64,000 bases of DNA from Chthonobacter rhizosphaerae (GCF_013839525.1 NZ_JACDIS010000011.1:90674-154673); one strand, 5' to 3'; counted from the first letter of the stretch, positions 1 to 9,864 are shown. The notes: a model not told the origin generated them from the letters alone. A program made the numbers and translations.

Positions 1-1372
1 GCGGCACGCCCGCGTCCATCAGCGCCAGCGACGAGCCGCAGACGGTGGCCATGGACGAGGAGCCGTTCGACTCGGTGATCTCCGACACCACGCGGATGGT
101 GTAGGGGAACTCGTGCTTCTCCGGCAGCATCGGCCGGATGGCGCGCCAGGCGAGCTTGCCGTGGCCGATCTCGCGGCGGCCCGGGGAGCCCATGCGGCCG
201 GTCTCGCCCACCGAATAAGGCGGGAAGTTGTAGTGCAGAAGGAAGTTCTGCTTGTAGGTGCCTTCCAGGGCGTCCACGAACTGCTCGTCCTCGCCGGTGC
301 CGAGGGTCGCGACCACCAGGGCCTGCGTCTCGCCGCGGGTGAACAGGGCCGAGCCGTGGGCGCGGGGCAGGACGCCGACTTCGGCGACGATCTGGCGGAC
401 GGTCTTCAGGTCGCGGCCGTCGATGCGCAGGCCCGTGTCCAGGATGTTCCAGCGGACGATCTTCGCCTGCAGGTCCTTGAAGACCGACGCCACCTGCTCC
501 TTGGAGAACTCCGGCTCCGCGCCCTCGGGGAAGAAGGCGGCCATCACCTTCGCCTTGGCGGCGTCGACGGCGGCGTAGCGGTCCTGCTTGCGGGTGATCT
601 TGTAGGCGTCGCGCAGATCCGTCTCGGCGATCTCCAGCATCCGCTGCTCGATGGCCGAGAAGTCCGGGGCGGTGAAGTCGCGCGGCTCCTTGGCGGCGCG
701 CTCGGCCAGGCGGATGATGGCGTCGATCACCGGCTGGAAGCCCTGATGGCCGAACATTACGGCCTTCAGCATGGTGTCCTCGTCCAGCTCCTTGGCCTCG
801 GACTCCACCATCAGCACCGCGTCATGGGTGCCGGCGACCACGAGGTCCAGCTTGGAGTCGGCCATGGAGTCGACCGGCGGGTTCAGCACGAAGGCGCCGT
901 CGATGAGACCGACGCGGGCGCCGCCGATCGGGCCCATGAAGGGGACGCCGGAGAGCGTGAGCGCCGCGGAGGCCGCCACCATGGCGAGGATGTCCGGCGC
1001 GTTCTCCATGTCGTGGGAGAGCGTCGTGACGATCACCTGGGTGTCGTTCTTGTACCCGTCCGGGAAGAGCGGGCGGATCGGGCGGTCGATCAGGCGCGAG
1101 GTCAGCGTCTCGTGCTCGGACGGACGGCCTTCGCGCTTGAAGTAGCCGCCCGGGATCTTGCCGGCGGCGAACGCCTTCTCCTGGTAGTTGACGGTCAGCG
1201 GAAAGAAGTCCTGGCCGGGCTTCGGCTCCTTGGCCGAGACGACGGTGGCGAGCACGGTGCTCTCGCCGTAGGTGGCCAGCACGGAGCCGTCGGCCTGGCG
1301 GGCGACGCGCCCGGTCTCGAGGGTCAGCGGGCGCCCGGCCCACTCGATCTCGACCTTCTGGATATCGAACAT
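1..1372 (-). CDS. pnp: Polyribonucleotide nucleotidyltransferase (PNPase), C-terminus beyond window
   Basis: PNPase is the phosphorolytic 3'-5' exoribonuclease of mRNA turnover and the RNA degradosome. The first 457 codons are present. They start [13 protein letters not shown] and run through the first RNase PH domain (motifs [33 protein letters not shown]), the helical linker, and most of the second RNase PH domain ([29 protein letters not shown]). The KH and S1 domains lie past the left edge. The start follows the conserved family N-terminus. The gene is the last visible member of the rimP-to-pnp block, but a terminator after rpsO and a leader hairpin suggest partly separate control. Identity is secure. 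Confidence 0.97.
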   Translation of the reverse strand, partial: MFDIQKVEIEWAGRPLTLETGRVARQADGSVLATYGESTVLATVVSAKEPKPGQDFFPLTVNYQEKAFAAGKIPGGYFKREGRPSEHETLTSRLIDRPIRPLFPDGYKNDTQVIVTTLSHDMENAPDILAMVAASAALTLSGVPFMGPIGGARVGLIDGAFVLNPPVDSMADSKLDLVVAGTHDAVLMVESEAKELDEDTMLKAVMFGHQGFQPVIDAIIRLAERAAKEPRDFTAPDFSAIEQRMLEIAETDLRDAYKITRKQDRYAAVDAAKAKVMAAFFPEGAEPEFSKEQVASVFKDLQAKIVRWNILDTGLRIDGRDLKTVRQIVAEVGVLPRAHGSALFTRGETQALVVATLGTGEDEQFVDALEGTYKQNFLLHYNFPPYSVGETGRMGSPGRREIGHGKLAWRAIRPMLPEKHEFPYTIRVVSEITESNGSSSMATVCGSSLALMDAGVP

Positions 1373-1428
1373 GGATCGTTCCTGTCTTGTCGTGGGATCC
1401 GGCGCCGCGGACCACGGGCAAGACGGCG

Positions 1429-1464
1429 GGACGCTTCGGGCCGGCGATCGGCGGCGAAGCGTCC
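1429..1464 (-). promoter_or_regulatory. Stem-loop in the pnp leader, candidate RNase III site
   Basis: Perfect 10-bp inverted repeat GGACGCTTCG / CGAAGCGTCC with a 16-nt loop that itself contains GCCG...CGGC. It sits 57-92 nt upstream of the pnp start codon. In E. coli, pnp is autoregulated through RNase III cleavage of a leader hairpin (known). That this stem does the same here is inference from its position. Confidence 0.45.
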
Positions 1465-1639
1465 GGCAATCCTGCCCCATGGCCGAACGCGCCGGGTGGC
1501 GGCGACGGGCCTCGATCCCGGTGCTCTCGACAGTCGGGGATCGGCGCTGGTCGCCGGTTCGGGGGTGTCCGCCGCGTGCGGAAACCGCCTGACGAACGCC
1601 CATAGCACGTTTTCGGCGCGAGGGCGTTCAAATCGTCCA

Positions 1640-1689
1640 AAAACACCGACGGGCGGAGCGCGACCGTGAAGGTCGCTCCCCGCCCGTCG
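1640..1689 (-). terminator. Intrinsic terminator after rpsO
   Basis: Immediately downstream of the rpsO stop on the minus strand, a GC-rich stem (CGACGGGCGG...CCGCCCGTCG, with further pairing CGACC/GGTCG around a GTGAA-type loop) is followed by GTGTTTTT. A stem plus a U-run at the end of the gene is the standard Rho-independent terminator layout. It should reduce transcription from rpsO into pnp. Confidence 0.75.
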
Positions 1690-1694
1690 AACCG

Positions 1695-1964
1695 TCAGCG
1701 GCGCAGGCCGAGGCGGCCGATGAGCGTCGCGTAGCGCTCCTCGCTCGACTTCTTCAGGTAGTCGAGCAGCTGGCGGCGCTGGCTCACCAGCTTCAGGAGG
1801 CCGCGGCGGGAATGGTTATCCTTGCCGTGGGTCTTGAAGTGCTCGGTCAGGTTGGCGATGCGCTCGGAGAGGATCGCCACCTGCACTTCCGGCGACCCGG
1901 TGTCGCCGTCCTTGGTGCCATAGTCCTTGATGAGCGCAGCCTTGCGCTCGGCCGTGATCGACAT
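1695..1964 (-). CDS. rpsO: 30S ribosomal protein S15
   Basis: 89 aa, the normal S15 length. S15 binds the three-way junction of helices 20-22 of 16S rRNA and starts assembly of the 30S platform. The family signature is clear: [17 protein letters not shown] near residue 20, then [19 protein letters not shown] and [12 protein letters not shown]. The start gives [12 protein letters not shown], the usual alphaproteobacterial N-terminus. It lies 34 bp after truB in the same direction and is followed by a strong terminator. In E. coli, S15 represses its own mRNA. No leader structure could be assigned to that here. Confidence 0.98.
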   Translation of the reverse strand: MSITAERKAALIKDYGTKDGDTGSPEVQVAILSERIANLTEHFKTHGKDNHSRRGLLKLVSQRRQLLDYLKKSSEERYATLIGRLGLRR

Positions 1965-1998
1965 CGTCGGATCCTTCTAGGCTGGGTCGACCGCGCCG

Positions 1999-2928
1999 TC
2001 AGGCGGCGGTCAGGTTGAAGACGCGCCTCGGGTGGAGCTCGCCTCGCTCGACGTCCCCGAACGCGACGAGCTGCCCCTGGCAGGTCGCGTAGGCGGGTCC
2101 TTCGAAGGCGGGAGCGTCCCGTCCGCGCAAGAGAACCGGCTGGCCGGAGCGCAACCGGTTGGCGTCCGTCGCCGTCACGGCCAGGGCCGGGATGTCGTCC
2201 AGCGCGGTCTCGACGGGGCGGAGTGCGGCGGCCAGACGGCCGTCAGCCGGGTCCTCTTGCCAAAAGTCGCGCAATGTGTCCAGCGGAATCATGTCGGCTT
2301 CGCCGAAGGGGCCGACCGCCAGGCGCCGGAGCGCCGTCACGTGGCCCCGGGTGCCGAGCCGGCGGCCGATGTCGCGGGCGAGCGCCCGCACGTAGGTGCC
2401 CTTGCCGCATTCGGCCTCGAACACCGCCGTGTCGGCGTCGGGCGTCGCCACCAGGTCGATCCGGTGGATGGTCACCGGGCGGGCCTCCAGCACCACCTCC
2501 TCGCCGTCCCTCGCGAGGTCGTAGGCGCGCTCGCCGTTGACCTTGATGGCCGAAAAGGCGGGCGGCGTCTGCAGGATCTCGCCCTCGAACTCGTCCAGCA
2601 CCGCGTCGATGTCGTCGGCGGTCGGCCGCGCGTCCGAGGTGGCGATCACCGGGCCTTCGGTGTCGTCCGTCGAGGTCTCCTCGCCCCAGCGGACCGTGAA
2701 GGCGTAGAGCTTGCGGCCGTCCTGCACGAACGGGACGGTTTTCGTGGCCTCGCCGAGGGCGATCGGCAGAAGGCCGGAGGCGAGCGGGTCCAGCGTGCCG
2801 GCGTGCCCGGCCTTGGAGGTGCCGAACAGGCGCTTGATCGCCCCCACCGCCTGGGTGGAGGTCATCCCCACGGGCTTGTCGAGCACGATCCAGCCGTGGA
2901 CGGTGTTGGGCTTCTTCTTGCGGGACAT
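1999..2928 (-). CDS. truB: tRNA pseudouridine(55) synthase TruB
   Basis: 309 aa. It makes pseudouridine 55 in the T-loop of nearly all tRNAs. The catalytic aspartate motif GHAGTLDPLASG is present (Asp about residue 47), followed by GEATKTVPFV, TPPAFSAIKVNGERAYDLAR and KGTYVRALARDIG, all standard TruB blocks. The C-terminal part is the short PUA-like end seen in proteobacterial TruB. The start MSRKKKPNTVHGWIVLDKP matches relatives. It sits between rbfA and rpsO in the translation operon, 85 bp after rbfA. Confidence 0.97.
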   Translation of the reverse strand: MSRKKKPNTVHGWIVLDKPVGMTSTQAVGAIKRLFGTSKAGHAGTLDPLASGLLPIALGEATKTVPFVQDGRKLYAFTVRWGEETSTDDTEGPVIATSDARPTADDIDAVLDEFEGEILQTPPAFSAIKVNGERAYDLARDGEEVVLEARPVTIHRIDLVATPDADTAVFEAECGKGTYVRALARDIGRRLGTRGHVTALRRLAVGPFGEADMIPLDTLRDFWQEDPADGRLAAALRPVETALDDIPALAVTATDANRLRSGQPVLLRGRDAPAFEGPAYATCQGQLVAFGDVERGELHPRRVFNLTAA

Positions 2929-3013
2929 GGGTGATCTCGTCGGTTCGCCCGGCCGGGATCGGACCGGCGCGCGGCGGATGCGGGATGGGCGCGCCTTGAA
3001 GAGGATCGCGCGG

Positions 3014-3439
3014 TCAGTCTTCGGCGGTCTCGTCGTCGGGCCCGAGGTCCTGGCGCACCTCGGGGCTGCGCAGGAGGGCGTCGATCCGGGCGCTCTCCTC
3101 GAAGCGGTCGTCGAACCGGAAGACGAGGTCCGGCGCGTACTTGAGATTGATCCGGGTGGCCACCTGGCCGCGGATCCACCGCTTGTTGCGCTCCAGGGCC
3201 TTCACGGCCGCCGCCGGGTCGCCGCCGGCGAGGGGGGTGACGAAGACGGTGGCGTTCTTCAGGTCCGGCGAGATGCGAACCTCCGGAACGGTGATCATCA
3301 GCGCCGTGACCGCCTCGTCCATGATCTCGCCACGGGACAGGAGGTCCGCGATGGCGTGGCGGATCAGTTCGCCGACGCGAAGCTGGCGCTGGGAAGGGCC
3401 GCGGGCGGTGTCCCGGCCACGGGAGGCGTGCTTGCTCAT
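3014..3439 (-). CDS. rbfA: 30S ribosome-binding factor RbfA
   Basis: 141 aa with the chosen start (MSKHASRGRDTARGPSQRQ). RbfA is a KH-type factor that binds the 30S subunit during late 16S rRNA 5'-end maturation and supports cold growth. Family blocks seen are QRQLRVGELIRHAIADLLSRG, VRISPDLKNATVFVTPL and IRGQVATRINLKYAPDLVFRFD. The frame stays open upstream to 3541, but that stretch is Arg/Pro-rich and lacks conserved residues, so the internal ATG was preferred. It lies between infB and truB; the gap to infB is 212 bp. Confidence 0.95.
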   Translation of the reverse strand: MSKHASRGRDTARGPSQRQLRVGELIRHAIADLLSRGEIMDEAVTALMITVPEVRISPDLKNATVFVTPLAGGDPAAAVKALERNKRWIRGQVATRINLKYAPDLVFRFDDRFEESARIDALLRSPEVRQDLGPDDETAED

Positions 3440-3651
3440 GGTCTCTCGATTCCGTTCGGGCCCCGGCGCGGTCGGCCGCCGGCCGGGCCGGCCTCGTCCC
3501 GCGGGCGTCGGACGATGCCGCGCCGCCGCCCTCGCGGGCATGCGGAGACCGGCTCACGTCGGCTGTTCGGGTCCGGGCCCGGGGTCGGGCGGCGCCGGCG
3601 GGGTCGTCCGCCGGGCGCCGTCCCGTCTGGTTCAGGCTCGATGCGCGGGCG

Positions 3652-6390
3652 TCAGAGCGTCCGCGCGATCTCCTCGACGCGGAAGCACTCGATCACGTCC
3701 CCGGCGCGCATGTCCTGGTAGTTCTCGAAGTTCATGCCGCATTCCTGGCCGGCGTGCACTTCCCGGACGTCGTCCTTGAAGCGCTTCAGGGTGCCGAGCT
3801 TGCCCTCGTGGATCACCACGTTGTCGCGGATGAGGCGGACGCTGGCGCCGCGCTCGACCACGCCTTCCACCACCCGGCAGCCGGCGACCTTGCCGACCTT
3901 GGTGATGTTGAAGATCTCCAGGATCTCGGCGTTGCCGAGGAAGGTCTCCCGGCGTTCGGGGCTGAGGAGGCCCGACATGGCCGCCTTCACGTCATCCACG
4001 AGGTTGTAGATGATGTTGTAGTAGCGGATTTCGATGCCGGACCGCTCCGCCGCCTGGCGGGCCTGGGCGTTGGCGCGCACGTTGAAGCCGATGATGGCCG
4101 CGTCGGACGCTTCCGCGAGGGTCACGTCGGACTCGGTCACGCCGCCGACGCCGCCGTGGATGATGCGGGCCGCGACCTCCTCGTTGCCGAGCTTGTCGAG
4201 CGCCCCGATGATCGCCTCCAGCGAGCCCTGCACGTCGGTCTTGACGACGAGCGGGAACTCCTTGCGACCGGCGGTCTGGAGCTTGCTCATCATCTGCTCG
4301 AGCGAGCCGCGGGCGCCGGACACGCGCTTCTGCATGTTCTCGCGCTTCAGGCGGATGCGGTATTCGGTGATCTCGCGGGCGCGGGCCTCGTTCTCCACCA
4401 CCGCGACGCGGTCGCCCGCGTCCGGCGTGCCCTGGAAGCCCAGGACCTCGACCGGCATGGACGGGCCGGCGGTCGGGACGGTGCGGCCGTGGTCGTCGAG
4501 GAGCGCGCGCACGCGGCCCCACTCGGAGCCCGCCACCACGATGTCGCCGACCTTCAGGGTGCCGCGCTCCACCAGCACGGACGCCACCGGGCCGCGACCC
4601 TTGTCGAGCTTGGCCTCGACCACGATGCCCTCGGCGGCCCGGTCCGGGTTGGCCTTGAGCTCGAGCACCTCGGACTGCAGCAGGATGGCCTCGAGCAGCT
4701 TGTCGAGGTTCATCCGCTTGGTCGCCGACACCTCCACCTCGAGGATGTCGCCGCCCATGGACTCCACCTGCACCTCGTAGCGCAGCAGTTCCGTGCGCAC
4801 GCGCTCGGGCTTGGCGTCCGGCTTGTCGATCTTGTTGATGGCCACGATCATCGGCACGCCCGCCGCCTTGGCGTGGGCAATGGCCTCGATGGTCTGCGGC
4901 ATCACGCCGTCGTCGGCGGCCACCACAAGCACCACGATGTCGGTCACCTTGGCGCCGCGGGCGCGCATCGCCGTGAAGGCGGCGTGGCCCGGGGTGTCGA
5001 TGAAGGTGACCTTCTGGCCGTTCATCTCCACCTGGTAGGCGCCGATGTGCTGGGTGATGCCACCCGCTTCGCCGGCCGCCACGTTGGCCTGGCGCAGGGC
5101 GTCGAGGAGCGACGTCTTGCCGTGGTCCACGTGACCCATGATGGTGACGACCGGCGGCCGGGAGACCGTGTCGGCGGCGGCGTCGGGGGCCGCGAACAGG
5201 CCCTCCTCCACGTCGGACTCCGACACGCGCTTGACCGTGTGGCCCATCTCCGTCGCGACCAGTTCCGCCGTGTCGGCGTCGATCACGTCGTTGATCTTCA
5301 GCATCTGGCCCTGCTTCATCAGCAGGCGGATGACGTCGACCGCGCGCTCGGCCATGCGGTTGGCGAGCTCCTGGATGGTGATCGCCTCCGGCAGCACCAC
5401 CTCGCGCATGACCTTCTCGCGCGGGCCGGACTGCTGGGCGCGCTTCTCCTTCTCGCGGCGGCGGCGGAGCGCGGCGAGCGAGCGGGAGCGCTCGCCCTCG
5501 TCGTCCGTCAGCGCGGCCGTGATGGTGAGGCGGCCCTTGCGGCGGTCCTCCTCGGCGCGCTTGACCGGCGCCGGGGCCGGCACGCGCGCCTTCTTCACCG
5601 CCGAGGCGGCGGTGCGGCCGCGCGGGCTCTCGTCGTCCTCGTCGGCGGCGGCGGCCGGGGCGCCCGGGGTCGCGGCGGCGGCCGGCTTCGGCCGCGCCGG
5701 CGACGGGATCTCGATCACCGGCGGGCGCTTGGATTCGGTGCCCGTCAGGCGGACGGACGTGACGGCCGGCTCCGCGGCCGGCGCGGACGCGTCCGGGGCG
5801 GCGGCAGGCGCTTGGGCGGCGGGCTGCGCCGCGAGCGCCGGGGCGTTGGCGGCCCGTTCGGCGGCCTCCTCGGCGGCGCGGGCCTCGGCCTCGGCGCGAA
5901 GACGCGCCTCCTCGGCCTCGCGGCGGGCGCGCTCTTCCTCTTCTATCTTGCGGCGGGCCTCTTCCTCGACCCGGCGGCGCGCCTCCTCGGCGGCGCGGCG
6001 CTTCTCCTCGGCGTCACGGGCGAGGGCCTGGGCCAGCGCCTGCTGACGGGCCTCCATCTCGTCCTGCGACAGGGAGCGCAGCACCATGCCGCCGGCGTTG
6101 GGACGCCGGTCCTGCGGGCGCGGCTGGCCGCCCTGGTCGCGGCGCGGCTCGCCGCGCTGCGGCGACTGCTCGGCGCGGGCGGGCGCGGCCGTCTGGGACG
6201 GCGCCGGCGCTCCCTCGCCATGGCCGGGGCCGCGGCTCTTCTTCTTCTCCACGACGACAGCCTTCGTCCGCCCGTGGCTGAAGCTCTGCCGGACGGTCCC
6301 CTGCTCGACGGTGCGCCGGCCGAGGGACAGGGTCGCCTTCTTCGGGGCGACGCTCAGGGTCTTGTCGTCAGTGTTCTTCGTATCGCTCAT
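3652..6390 (-). CDS. infB: Translation initiation factor IF-2
   Basis: 912 aa. This GTPase delivers initiator tRNA to the 30S subunit and promotes subunit joining. The N-terminal 400 residues are low-complexity (Lys-rich start, then a long Glu/Arg/Ala coiled-coil region about residues 120-190 and Ala/Pro linkers), as in alphaproteobacterial IF-2. The G domain follows from about residue 410 with GHVDHGKTS (G1), [10 protein letters not shown] (G2), DTPGHAAF (G3) and NKIDKPDA (G4). Domains II, III and the fMet-tRNA-binding domain IV follow and end in [12 protein letters not shown]. It is in the normal nusA-ylxR-infB-rbfA order. Confidence 0.98.
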   Translation of the reverse strand: MSDTKNTDDKTLSVAPKKATLSLGRRTVEQGTVRQSFSHGRTKAVVVEKKKSRGPGHGEGAPAPSQTAAPARAEQSPQRGEPRRDQGGQPRPQDRRPNAGGMVLRSLSQDEMEARQQALAQALARDAEEKRRAAEEARRRVEEEARRKIEEEERARREAEEARLRAEAEARAAEEAAERAANAPALAAQPAAQAPAAAPDASAPAAEPAVTSVRLTGTESKRPPVIEIPSPARPKPAAAATPGAPAAAADEDDESPRGRTAASAVKKARVPAPAPVKRAEEDRRKGRLTITAALTDDEGERSRSLAALRRRREKEKRAQQSGPREKVMREVVLPEAITIQELANRMAERAVDVIRLLMKQGQMLKINDVIDADTAELVATEMGHTVKRVSESDVEEGLFAAPDAAADTVSRPPVVTIMGHVDHGKTSLLDALRQANVAAGEAGGITQHIGAYQVEMNGQKVTFIDTPGHAAFTAMRARGAKVTDIVVLVVAADDGVMPQTIEAIAHAKAAGVPMIVAINKIDKPDAKPERVRTELLRYEVQVESMGGDILEVEVSATKRMNLDKLLEAILLQSEVLELKANPDRAAEGIVVEAKLDKGRGPVASVLVERGTLKVGDIVVAGSEWGRVRALLDDHGRTVPTAGPSMPVEVLGFQGTPDAGDRVAVVENEARAREITEYRIRLKRENMQKRVSGARGSLEQMMSKLQTAGRKEFPLVVKTDVQGSLEAIIGALDKLGNEEVAARIIHGGVGGVTESDVTLAEASDAAIIGFNVRANAQARQAAERSGIEIRYYNIIYNLVDDVKAAMSGLLSPERRETFLGNAEILEIFNITKVGKVAGCRVVEGVVERGASVRLIRDNVVIHEGKLGTLKRFKDDVREVHAGQECGMNFENYQDMRAGDVIECFRVEEIARTL

Positions 6391-6467
6391 ACGTGTGCTC
6401 TATCCTCGCCGGTCAAGAGGCCTCGCATCCGCGCCCATTGACCAATCGTGCCGCGGGGTCCTTCGTC

Positions 6468-7271
6468 TCAAAGGCCCGCTGTCCAGTCCGTGTCCTGCGC
6501 CACGCCCCTGTATCGGGCCAGCGCGGCGGCGTTTTGGAGGAAGCTGGTGCTCGCTCCGCCGGCGAGCAGTGCAGCATGTATCACATTTGCGCCGCCCAAT
6601 GCCAAATCCAATTCTCGGCTCGTGAAGATCCCGCCGATCACCCGCGGCATGGCCGCCGGGTCGATGGCCGGATCCTCCCGGGACGGCTGGCCGATGCCGG
6701 CCTCCCCGTCCCGATGGTCCCCGTTCTGATCCTCGTCGTCGAAGTCCTCGTCGTCGAAGTCTTCATCGTCGAGGTCGTCGTCTTCCAAATCTTCACCGTC
6801 CGCGTCGTCCTCGTCGAGGCCCGCCTCGGAGCGCGCGCGGCGTCGCATCACCTGCGCCACCTTGCGCCGCCCGTCGTCGGCGGCCTCGATCGCGTGGACC
6901 ACGGCGACCGCCTGCCCCCTCGCGAGGGCGCTCGTCACCTTGCCGAACCCGGTCACCACCTTCCCGGCCTTGCGGGCCATGGAAAGCGACCCGAGCGCGG
7001 CCTCGGCCAAGAGCCGGTCCACCAGGTCCGGCAGGTCCGCCGGGGCCTCGGTCTCGACCTTGAACCCGCGGGAGAACACCCGCTTGCGAACCGCCTCGGC
7101 CACCACGGCCCGGCGCCCGCTGATCCAGACGCCGCGGCCCGGCAGCTTCGCCCTCAAGTCCGGCACCACCTGGCCGTCCGGGGCGCGGACGAACCGGATG
7201 AGGCCGGCGGTCGGACCGGTGGCGCGCGTCACCAGACAGGTCCTTTCGGAGTCGTCCCGCCGCGCCGCCAT
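6468..7271 (-). CDS. ylxR: YlxR/DUF448 - L7Ae-like RNA-binding fusion protein
   Basis: 267 aa. The N-terminus (about residues 1-90) is a YlxR/DUF448 domain: RTCLVTRATGP with GLIRFVRAPDGQVVPDL and LPGRGVWISGRR. An L7Ae-like ribosomal domain starts near residue 95 (LGSLSMARKAGKVVTGFGKV). Alphaproteobacteria commonly carry this fusion between nusA and infB; the likely role is RNA or ribosome binding, and the exact function is not established. The oddity is an acidic stretch of about 50 residues (about 165-215, DDEDF repeats) that splits the L7Ae fold: the second half (VIGGIFTSRELDLALGGANV) resumes after it. The final tail DTDWTAGL is not conserved as far as I know. Confidence 0.9.
   Translation of the reverse strand: MAARRDDSERTCLVTRATGPTAGLIRFVRAPDGQVVPDLRAKLPGRGVWISGRRAVVAEAVRKRVFSRGFKVETEAPADLPDLVDRLLAEAALGSLSMARKAGKVVTGFGKVTSALARGQAVAVVHAIEAADDGRRKVAQVMRRRARSEAGLDEDDADGEDLEDDDLDDEDFDDEDFDDEDQNGDHRDGEAGIGQPSREDPAIDPAAMPRVIGGIFTSRELDLALGGANVIHAALLAGGASTSFLQNAAALARYRGVAQDTDWTAGL
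6731..6805. repeat. 15-bp tandem repeat coding an acidic insert in the YlxR-L7Ae protein
   Basis: Two identical copies of CCTCGTCGTCGAAGT (6731-6745, 6746-6760), a third with three changes (6761-6775) and decaying copies to about 6805. Read on the minus strand, each unit encodes a DDEDF-type pentapeptide. The length is a multiple of three, so copy-number change would keep the frame and alter only the acidic linker. Confidence 0.8.
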
Positions 7272-7367
7272 GCTCCCGTCCGTCCTCTCTTCACGCCTGT
7301 CGCGCCCGCCGGCATCCCGCCGGGCGCCTGGTCCTCGCCGATCCGGCGCCCCGTCGGGCGCCCGTGA

Positions 7368-8996
7368 TCAGGCGCTCTGGGCTTCCGCCTCGGCGACCTC
7401 GCCGTCCACATCCGCGTCCGCGTCGGCGTCCGTCTCCGCCTCCTCGGCGGGAGCCTCGATCCAGCCGGCCGCCACGCGCGCGTTCATGACGATCGCCTCC
7501 GCGTCGGCGCGGCTCACGTCCAGGTCCGACAGGGCGCCCTTGTGCCGGGTCACCTCGCCGCCCTTGCGCTCGGTCCAGCCGACGAGATCGTCGGTGGCGC
7601 AGCCGGCGAGATCCTCCACGGTCTTCACGCCGTCCTTGCCGAGGGCCACCAGCATGGCGGTGGTCACGCCCGGGATGTCCTTCAGTTCGTCCGCGACCCC
7701 GAGCTTCACGCGCTCCTCGTCGAGTTCGCGCTCCTTGGCGTCCAGGAACTCCAGCGCGCGCGCCTGGATCTCCTCGGCGGTCTCGTCGTCGAAGCCCTCG
7801 ATGGAGGCGATCTCGTCGCGGTCCACGTAGGCGAGTTCCTCCACCGAGCCGAAGCCTTCGGTGGCGAGCAGCTGGCCGACGACCTCGTCCACGTTGAGGG
7901 CGTTCATGAAGAGTTCGGTGCGCTCGTTGAATTCCTTCTGGCGGCGCTCGCTCTCCTCGGCCTCGGTCATGATGTCGATCGCCCAGCCGGTGAGCTGGCT
8001 GGCGAGGCGCACGTTCTGGCCGCGGCGGCCGATGGCGAGCGACAGCTGCTCGTCCGGCACCACCACCTCGATGCGCTCGGCGTCCTCGTCGAGCACCACC
8101 TTGGAGACTTCCGCCGGCTGCAGCGCGTTGACGATGAAGGTCGCGGCGTCCGGGTTCCACGGAATGATATCGATCTTCTCGCCCTGCAGCTCCTGCACCA
8201 CCGCCTGCACGCGGCTGCCGCGCATGCCGACGCAAGCGCCGACCGGGTCGATGGAGCTGTCCTTGGAGATGACGGCGATCTTGGCGCGGGAGCCGGGGTC
8301 GCGGGCGACCGACTTCACCTCGATGACGCCGTCGTAGATCTCCGGCACCTCCTGGGCGAACAGCTTCGCCATGAACTGCGGATGGGTGCGGCTGAGGAAG
8401 ACCTGGGGCCCGCGCTGCTCGCGGCGCACGTCGAAGATGAGCGCGCGGATGCGGTCGCCGTAGCGGAAGGTTTCGCGGGGGATCAGCTCGTCGCGGCGCA
8501 CGATCGCCTCGCCGCGGCCGAGGTCGACGATGACGTTGCCGTATTCGACGCGCTTGACCACGCCGTTGACGATCTCGCCGATGCGATCCTTGAACTCGTC
8601 GAACTGGCGGTCGCGCTCGGCCTCGCGCACCTTCTGGACGATCACCTGCTTGGCCGACTGGGCGGCGATGCGGCCGAAGTCGATCGGCGGCAGCGGCTCG
8701 GCGATGAAGTCGCCGATGCGGGCGGCCGGGTTGCGGTGGCGCGCCTCGGCGAGGTCCACCTCGGTCGACACGTTCTCGACGGTCTCCACCACCTGCAGCA
8801 GGCGCTGCAGCCGGATCTCGCCGGTGCGCGGGTTGATCTCGGCGCGCACGTCCGTGTCCGAACCGTAGCGCGAGCGGGCCGCCTTCTGGATGGCGTCCTC
8901 CATGGCGGCGATCACGATCTGACGATCGATCGACTTCTCGCGCGCGACCGCATCGGCGATCTGCAGCAGTTCGAGTCGGTTCGCACTGACGGCCAT
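7368..8996 (-). CDS. nusA: Transcription termination/antitermination factor NusA
   Basis: 542 aa. NusA binds RNA polymerase and controls pausing, termination and antitermination. In order: N-terminal domain (starts [21 protein letters not shown]), S1 domain (about 135-200, [20 protein letters not shown]), two KH domains (about 235-345, [18 protein letters not shown] and [19 protein letters not shown]), then C-terminal helix-hairpin-helix repeats ([19 protein letters not shown]). It ends in an acidic tail rich in Asp/Glu/Ala ([15 protein letters not shown]), a common alphaproteobacterial feature. It is second in the rimP operon, 77 bp after rimP. Confidence 0.98.
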   Translation of the reverse strand: MAVSANRLELLQIADAVAREKSIDRQIVIAAMEDAIQKAARSRYGSDTDVRAEINPRTGEIRLQRLLQVVETVENVSTEVDLAEARHRNPAARIGDFIAEPLPPIDFGRIAAQSAKQVIVQKVREAERDRQFDEFKDRIGEIVNGVVKRVEYGNVIVDLGRGEAIVRRDELIPRETFRYGDRIRALIFDVRREQRGPQVFLSRTHPQFMAKLFAQEVPEIYDGVIEVKSVARDPGSRAKIAVISKDSSIDPVGACVGMRGSRVQAVVQELQGEKIDIIPWNPDAATFIVNALQPAEVSKVVLDEDAERIEVVVPDEQLSLAIGRRGQNVRLASQLTGWAIDIMTEAEESERRQKEFNERTELFMNALNVDEVVGQLLATEGFGSVEELAYVDRDEIASIEGFDDETAEEIQARALEFLDAKERELDEERVKLGVADELKDIPGVTTAMLVALGKDGVKTVEDLAGCATDDLVGWTERKGGEVTRHKGALSDLDVSRADAEAIVMNARVAAGWIEAPAEEAETDADADADVDGEVAEAEAQSA

Positions 8997-9073
8997 GCTT
9001 CTCTTCTCCTGACCTCGGTGGGTCTATGCCTGCCGGCGGCGAGGGCGCCACGCCCCTTCGCGCCGCCCCCTCT

Positions 9074-9685
9074 TCAGTTCTTGCCCGCCTTCAGCGAGTC
9101 GCGGATCAGCGCGTCGTTGAGCACGAGGCGGGCGTCCGAGACGGTGTCGAGCGGAAACCAGACCTCGTCCACCCCGTCCGCCGGCTGCAGGAGGCGCATG
9201 CCCCCCTCGGCGGCCGACGGCTCGCCCCTGGTGCCGAGGATCCAGCCGCGGAAGCGCTTGCGTCCGAGCTGCGGCACGGACAGCTCCAGCTTGGCCTCGA
9301 ACCCGGACCAGCGGTCGAAATCGGACCGGCGCACCAGCGGCCGGTCGATGCCCGGCGACGAGACCTCCAGGTGATAGGCCTTGTCGATCGGGTCGTCCAC
9401 ATCCAGCACCGGGGAGACGGCGCGGCTCACGGCCTCGCAGTCCTCCACGCTCATGGTGCCGTCGGCCTTCTCGGCCATGATCTGCAGGGTCAGGCCGTTG
9501 AGGCCGGACAGCTTCACCCGAACCAGCCGGTACCCGAGGTCGAGCAGCACCGGCTCGACGATCGCCGCCACCCGGGCGTCGACGCCCGTCTCGGCCACCA
9601 CGCGCGGCTCGGTCAGATCCCCGGCCGGCGCGGCGCTGTCCGCGGGCTCGGTCGGAGGGGTCGGGGCGGTGTCTTCAGCGGTCAT
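9074..9685 (-). CDS. rimP: Ribosome maturation factor RimP
   Basis: 203 aa, slightly longer than E. coli RimP because of an Ala/Pro-rich N-terminus of about 25 residues. RimP is needed for 30S assembly. Conserved blocks are [50 protein letters not shown] and [16 protein letters not shown] (the family signature), followed by the C-terminal SH3-like part. It is the first gene of the rimP-nusA-infB operon. A terminator-like hairpin lies about 45 bp upstream of its start codon, so expression may be attenuated. Confidence 0.95.
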   Translation of the reverse strand: MTAEDTAPTPPTEPADSAAPAGDLTEPRVVAETGVDARVAAIVEPVLLDLGYRLVRVKLSGLNGLTLQIMAEKADGTMSVEDCEAVSRAVSPVLDVDDPIDKAYHLEVSSPGIDRPLVRRSDFDRWSGFEAKLELSVPQLGRKRFRGWILGTRGEPSAAEGGMRLLQPADGVDEVWFPLDTVSDARLVLNDALIRDSLKAGKN

Positions 9686-9728
9686 ATGGGTCGGTCGATG
9701 CCTTCATGCAATCGATGCCCCGCCGCGG

Positions 9729-9776
9729 ATAATAAAAAAGAGCGGGTTCCGGGGGAACCCACTCCAATCCGCTCTT
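9729..9776 (-). terminator. Terminator-like hairpin in the rimP leader (attenuator or adhP terminator)
   Basis: On the minus strand an 11-bp stem GAGTGGGTTCC / GGAACCCGCTC with a 3-nt CCC loop (9740-9764) is followed directly by TTTTTTATTATT. A second upstream arm, AAGAGCGG (9769-9776), is fully complementary to CCGCTCTT (9738-9745), so two mutually exclusive pairings compete for the same 3' arm. It lies between adhP and rimP and reads toward rimP. It could terminate adhP or attenuate rimP. Confidence 0.7.
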
Positions 9777-9784
9777 AGCGAGCA

Positions 9785-9798
9785 CATCAGAACTGATG
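9785..9798. promoter_or_regulatory. Short palindrome CATCAG-AA-CTGATG upstream of rimP
   Basis: Perfect 6-bp arms around AA. It lies next to TATAGGAT (minus strand, about 9803-9810), which could be a -10 box for the rimP operon. It may be an operator or a small leader hairpin; no regulator can be named. Confidence 0.35.
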
Positions 9799-9811
9799 GG
9801 CATCCTATACG

Positions 9812-9849
9812 CCGGGCGGGCGGCGAATGCAAGGCCGCCGCCCGCCCGG
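9812..9849 (-). terminator. 13-bp GC-rich hairpin just after adhP
   Basis: Perfect stem CCGGGCGGGCGGC / GCCGCCCGCCCGG with a 12-nt loop, beginning 16 bp after the adhP stop on the minus strand. No U-run follows, so it is more likely a 3'-end-stabilising or Rho-assisted structure than a classical intrinsic terminator. Confidence 0.45.
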
Positions 9850-9864
9850 TCGCGCCTCGCGCGC

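Larger units (their letters stand above)
1373..1694 (-). other. rpsO-pnp intergenic region (322 bp)
   Basis: Non-coding. On the minus strand, from right to left, it holds the rpsO terminator (1640-1689), a looser inverted repeat near 1513-1545 (7-bp arms CGATCCC/GGGATCG), and a 10-bp perfect stem at 1429-1464 in the pnp leader. No clear sigma-70 promoter was seen, although the terminator implies that pnp needs either its own promoter or readthrough. Confidence 0.6.

Noticed and set aside
3440..3541. Longer RbfA start
   Set aside because: The extra 34 residues are Arg/Pro/Ala-rich and unlike RbfA; the internal ATG matches the family N-terminus.
3754..6441. 895-codon plus-strand frame over infB
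   Set aside because: Antisense of infB with His/Ala/Leu-rich nonsense composition.
9700..9864. tRNA gene (metY-like) before rimP, as in E. coli
   Set aside because: No cloverleaf, T-loop or CCA end could be found; the structure is a simple terminator hairpin.
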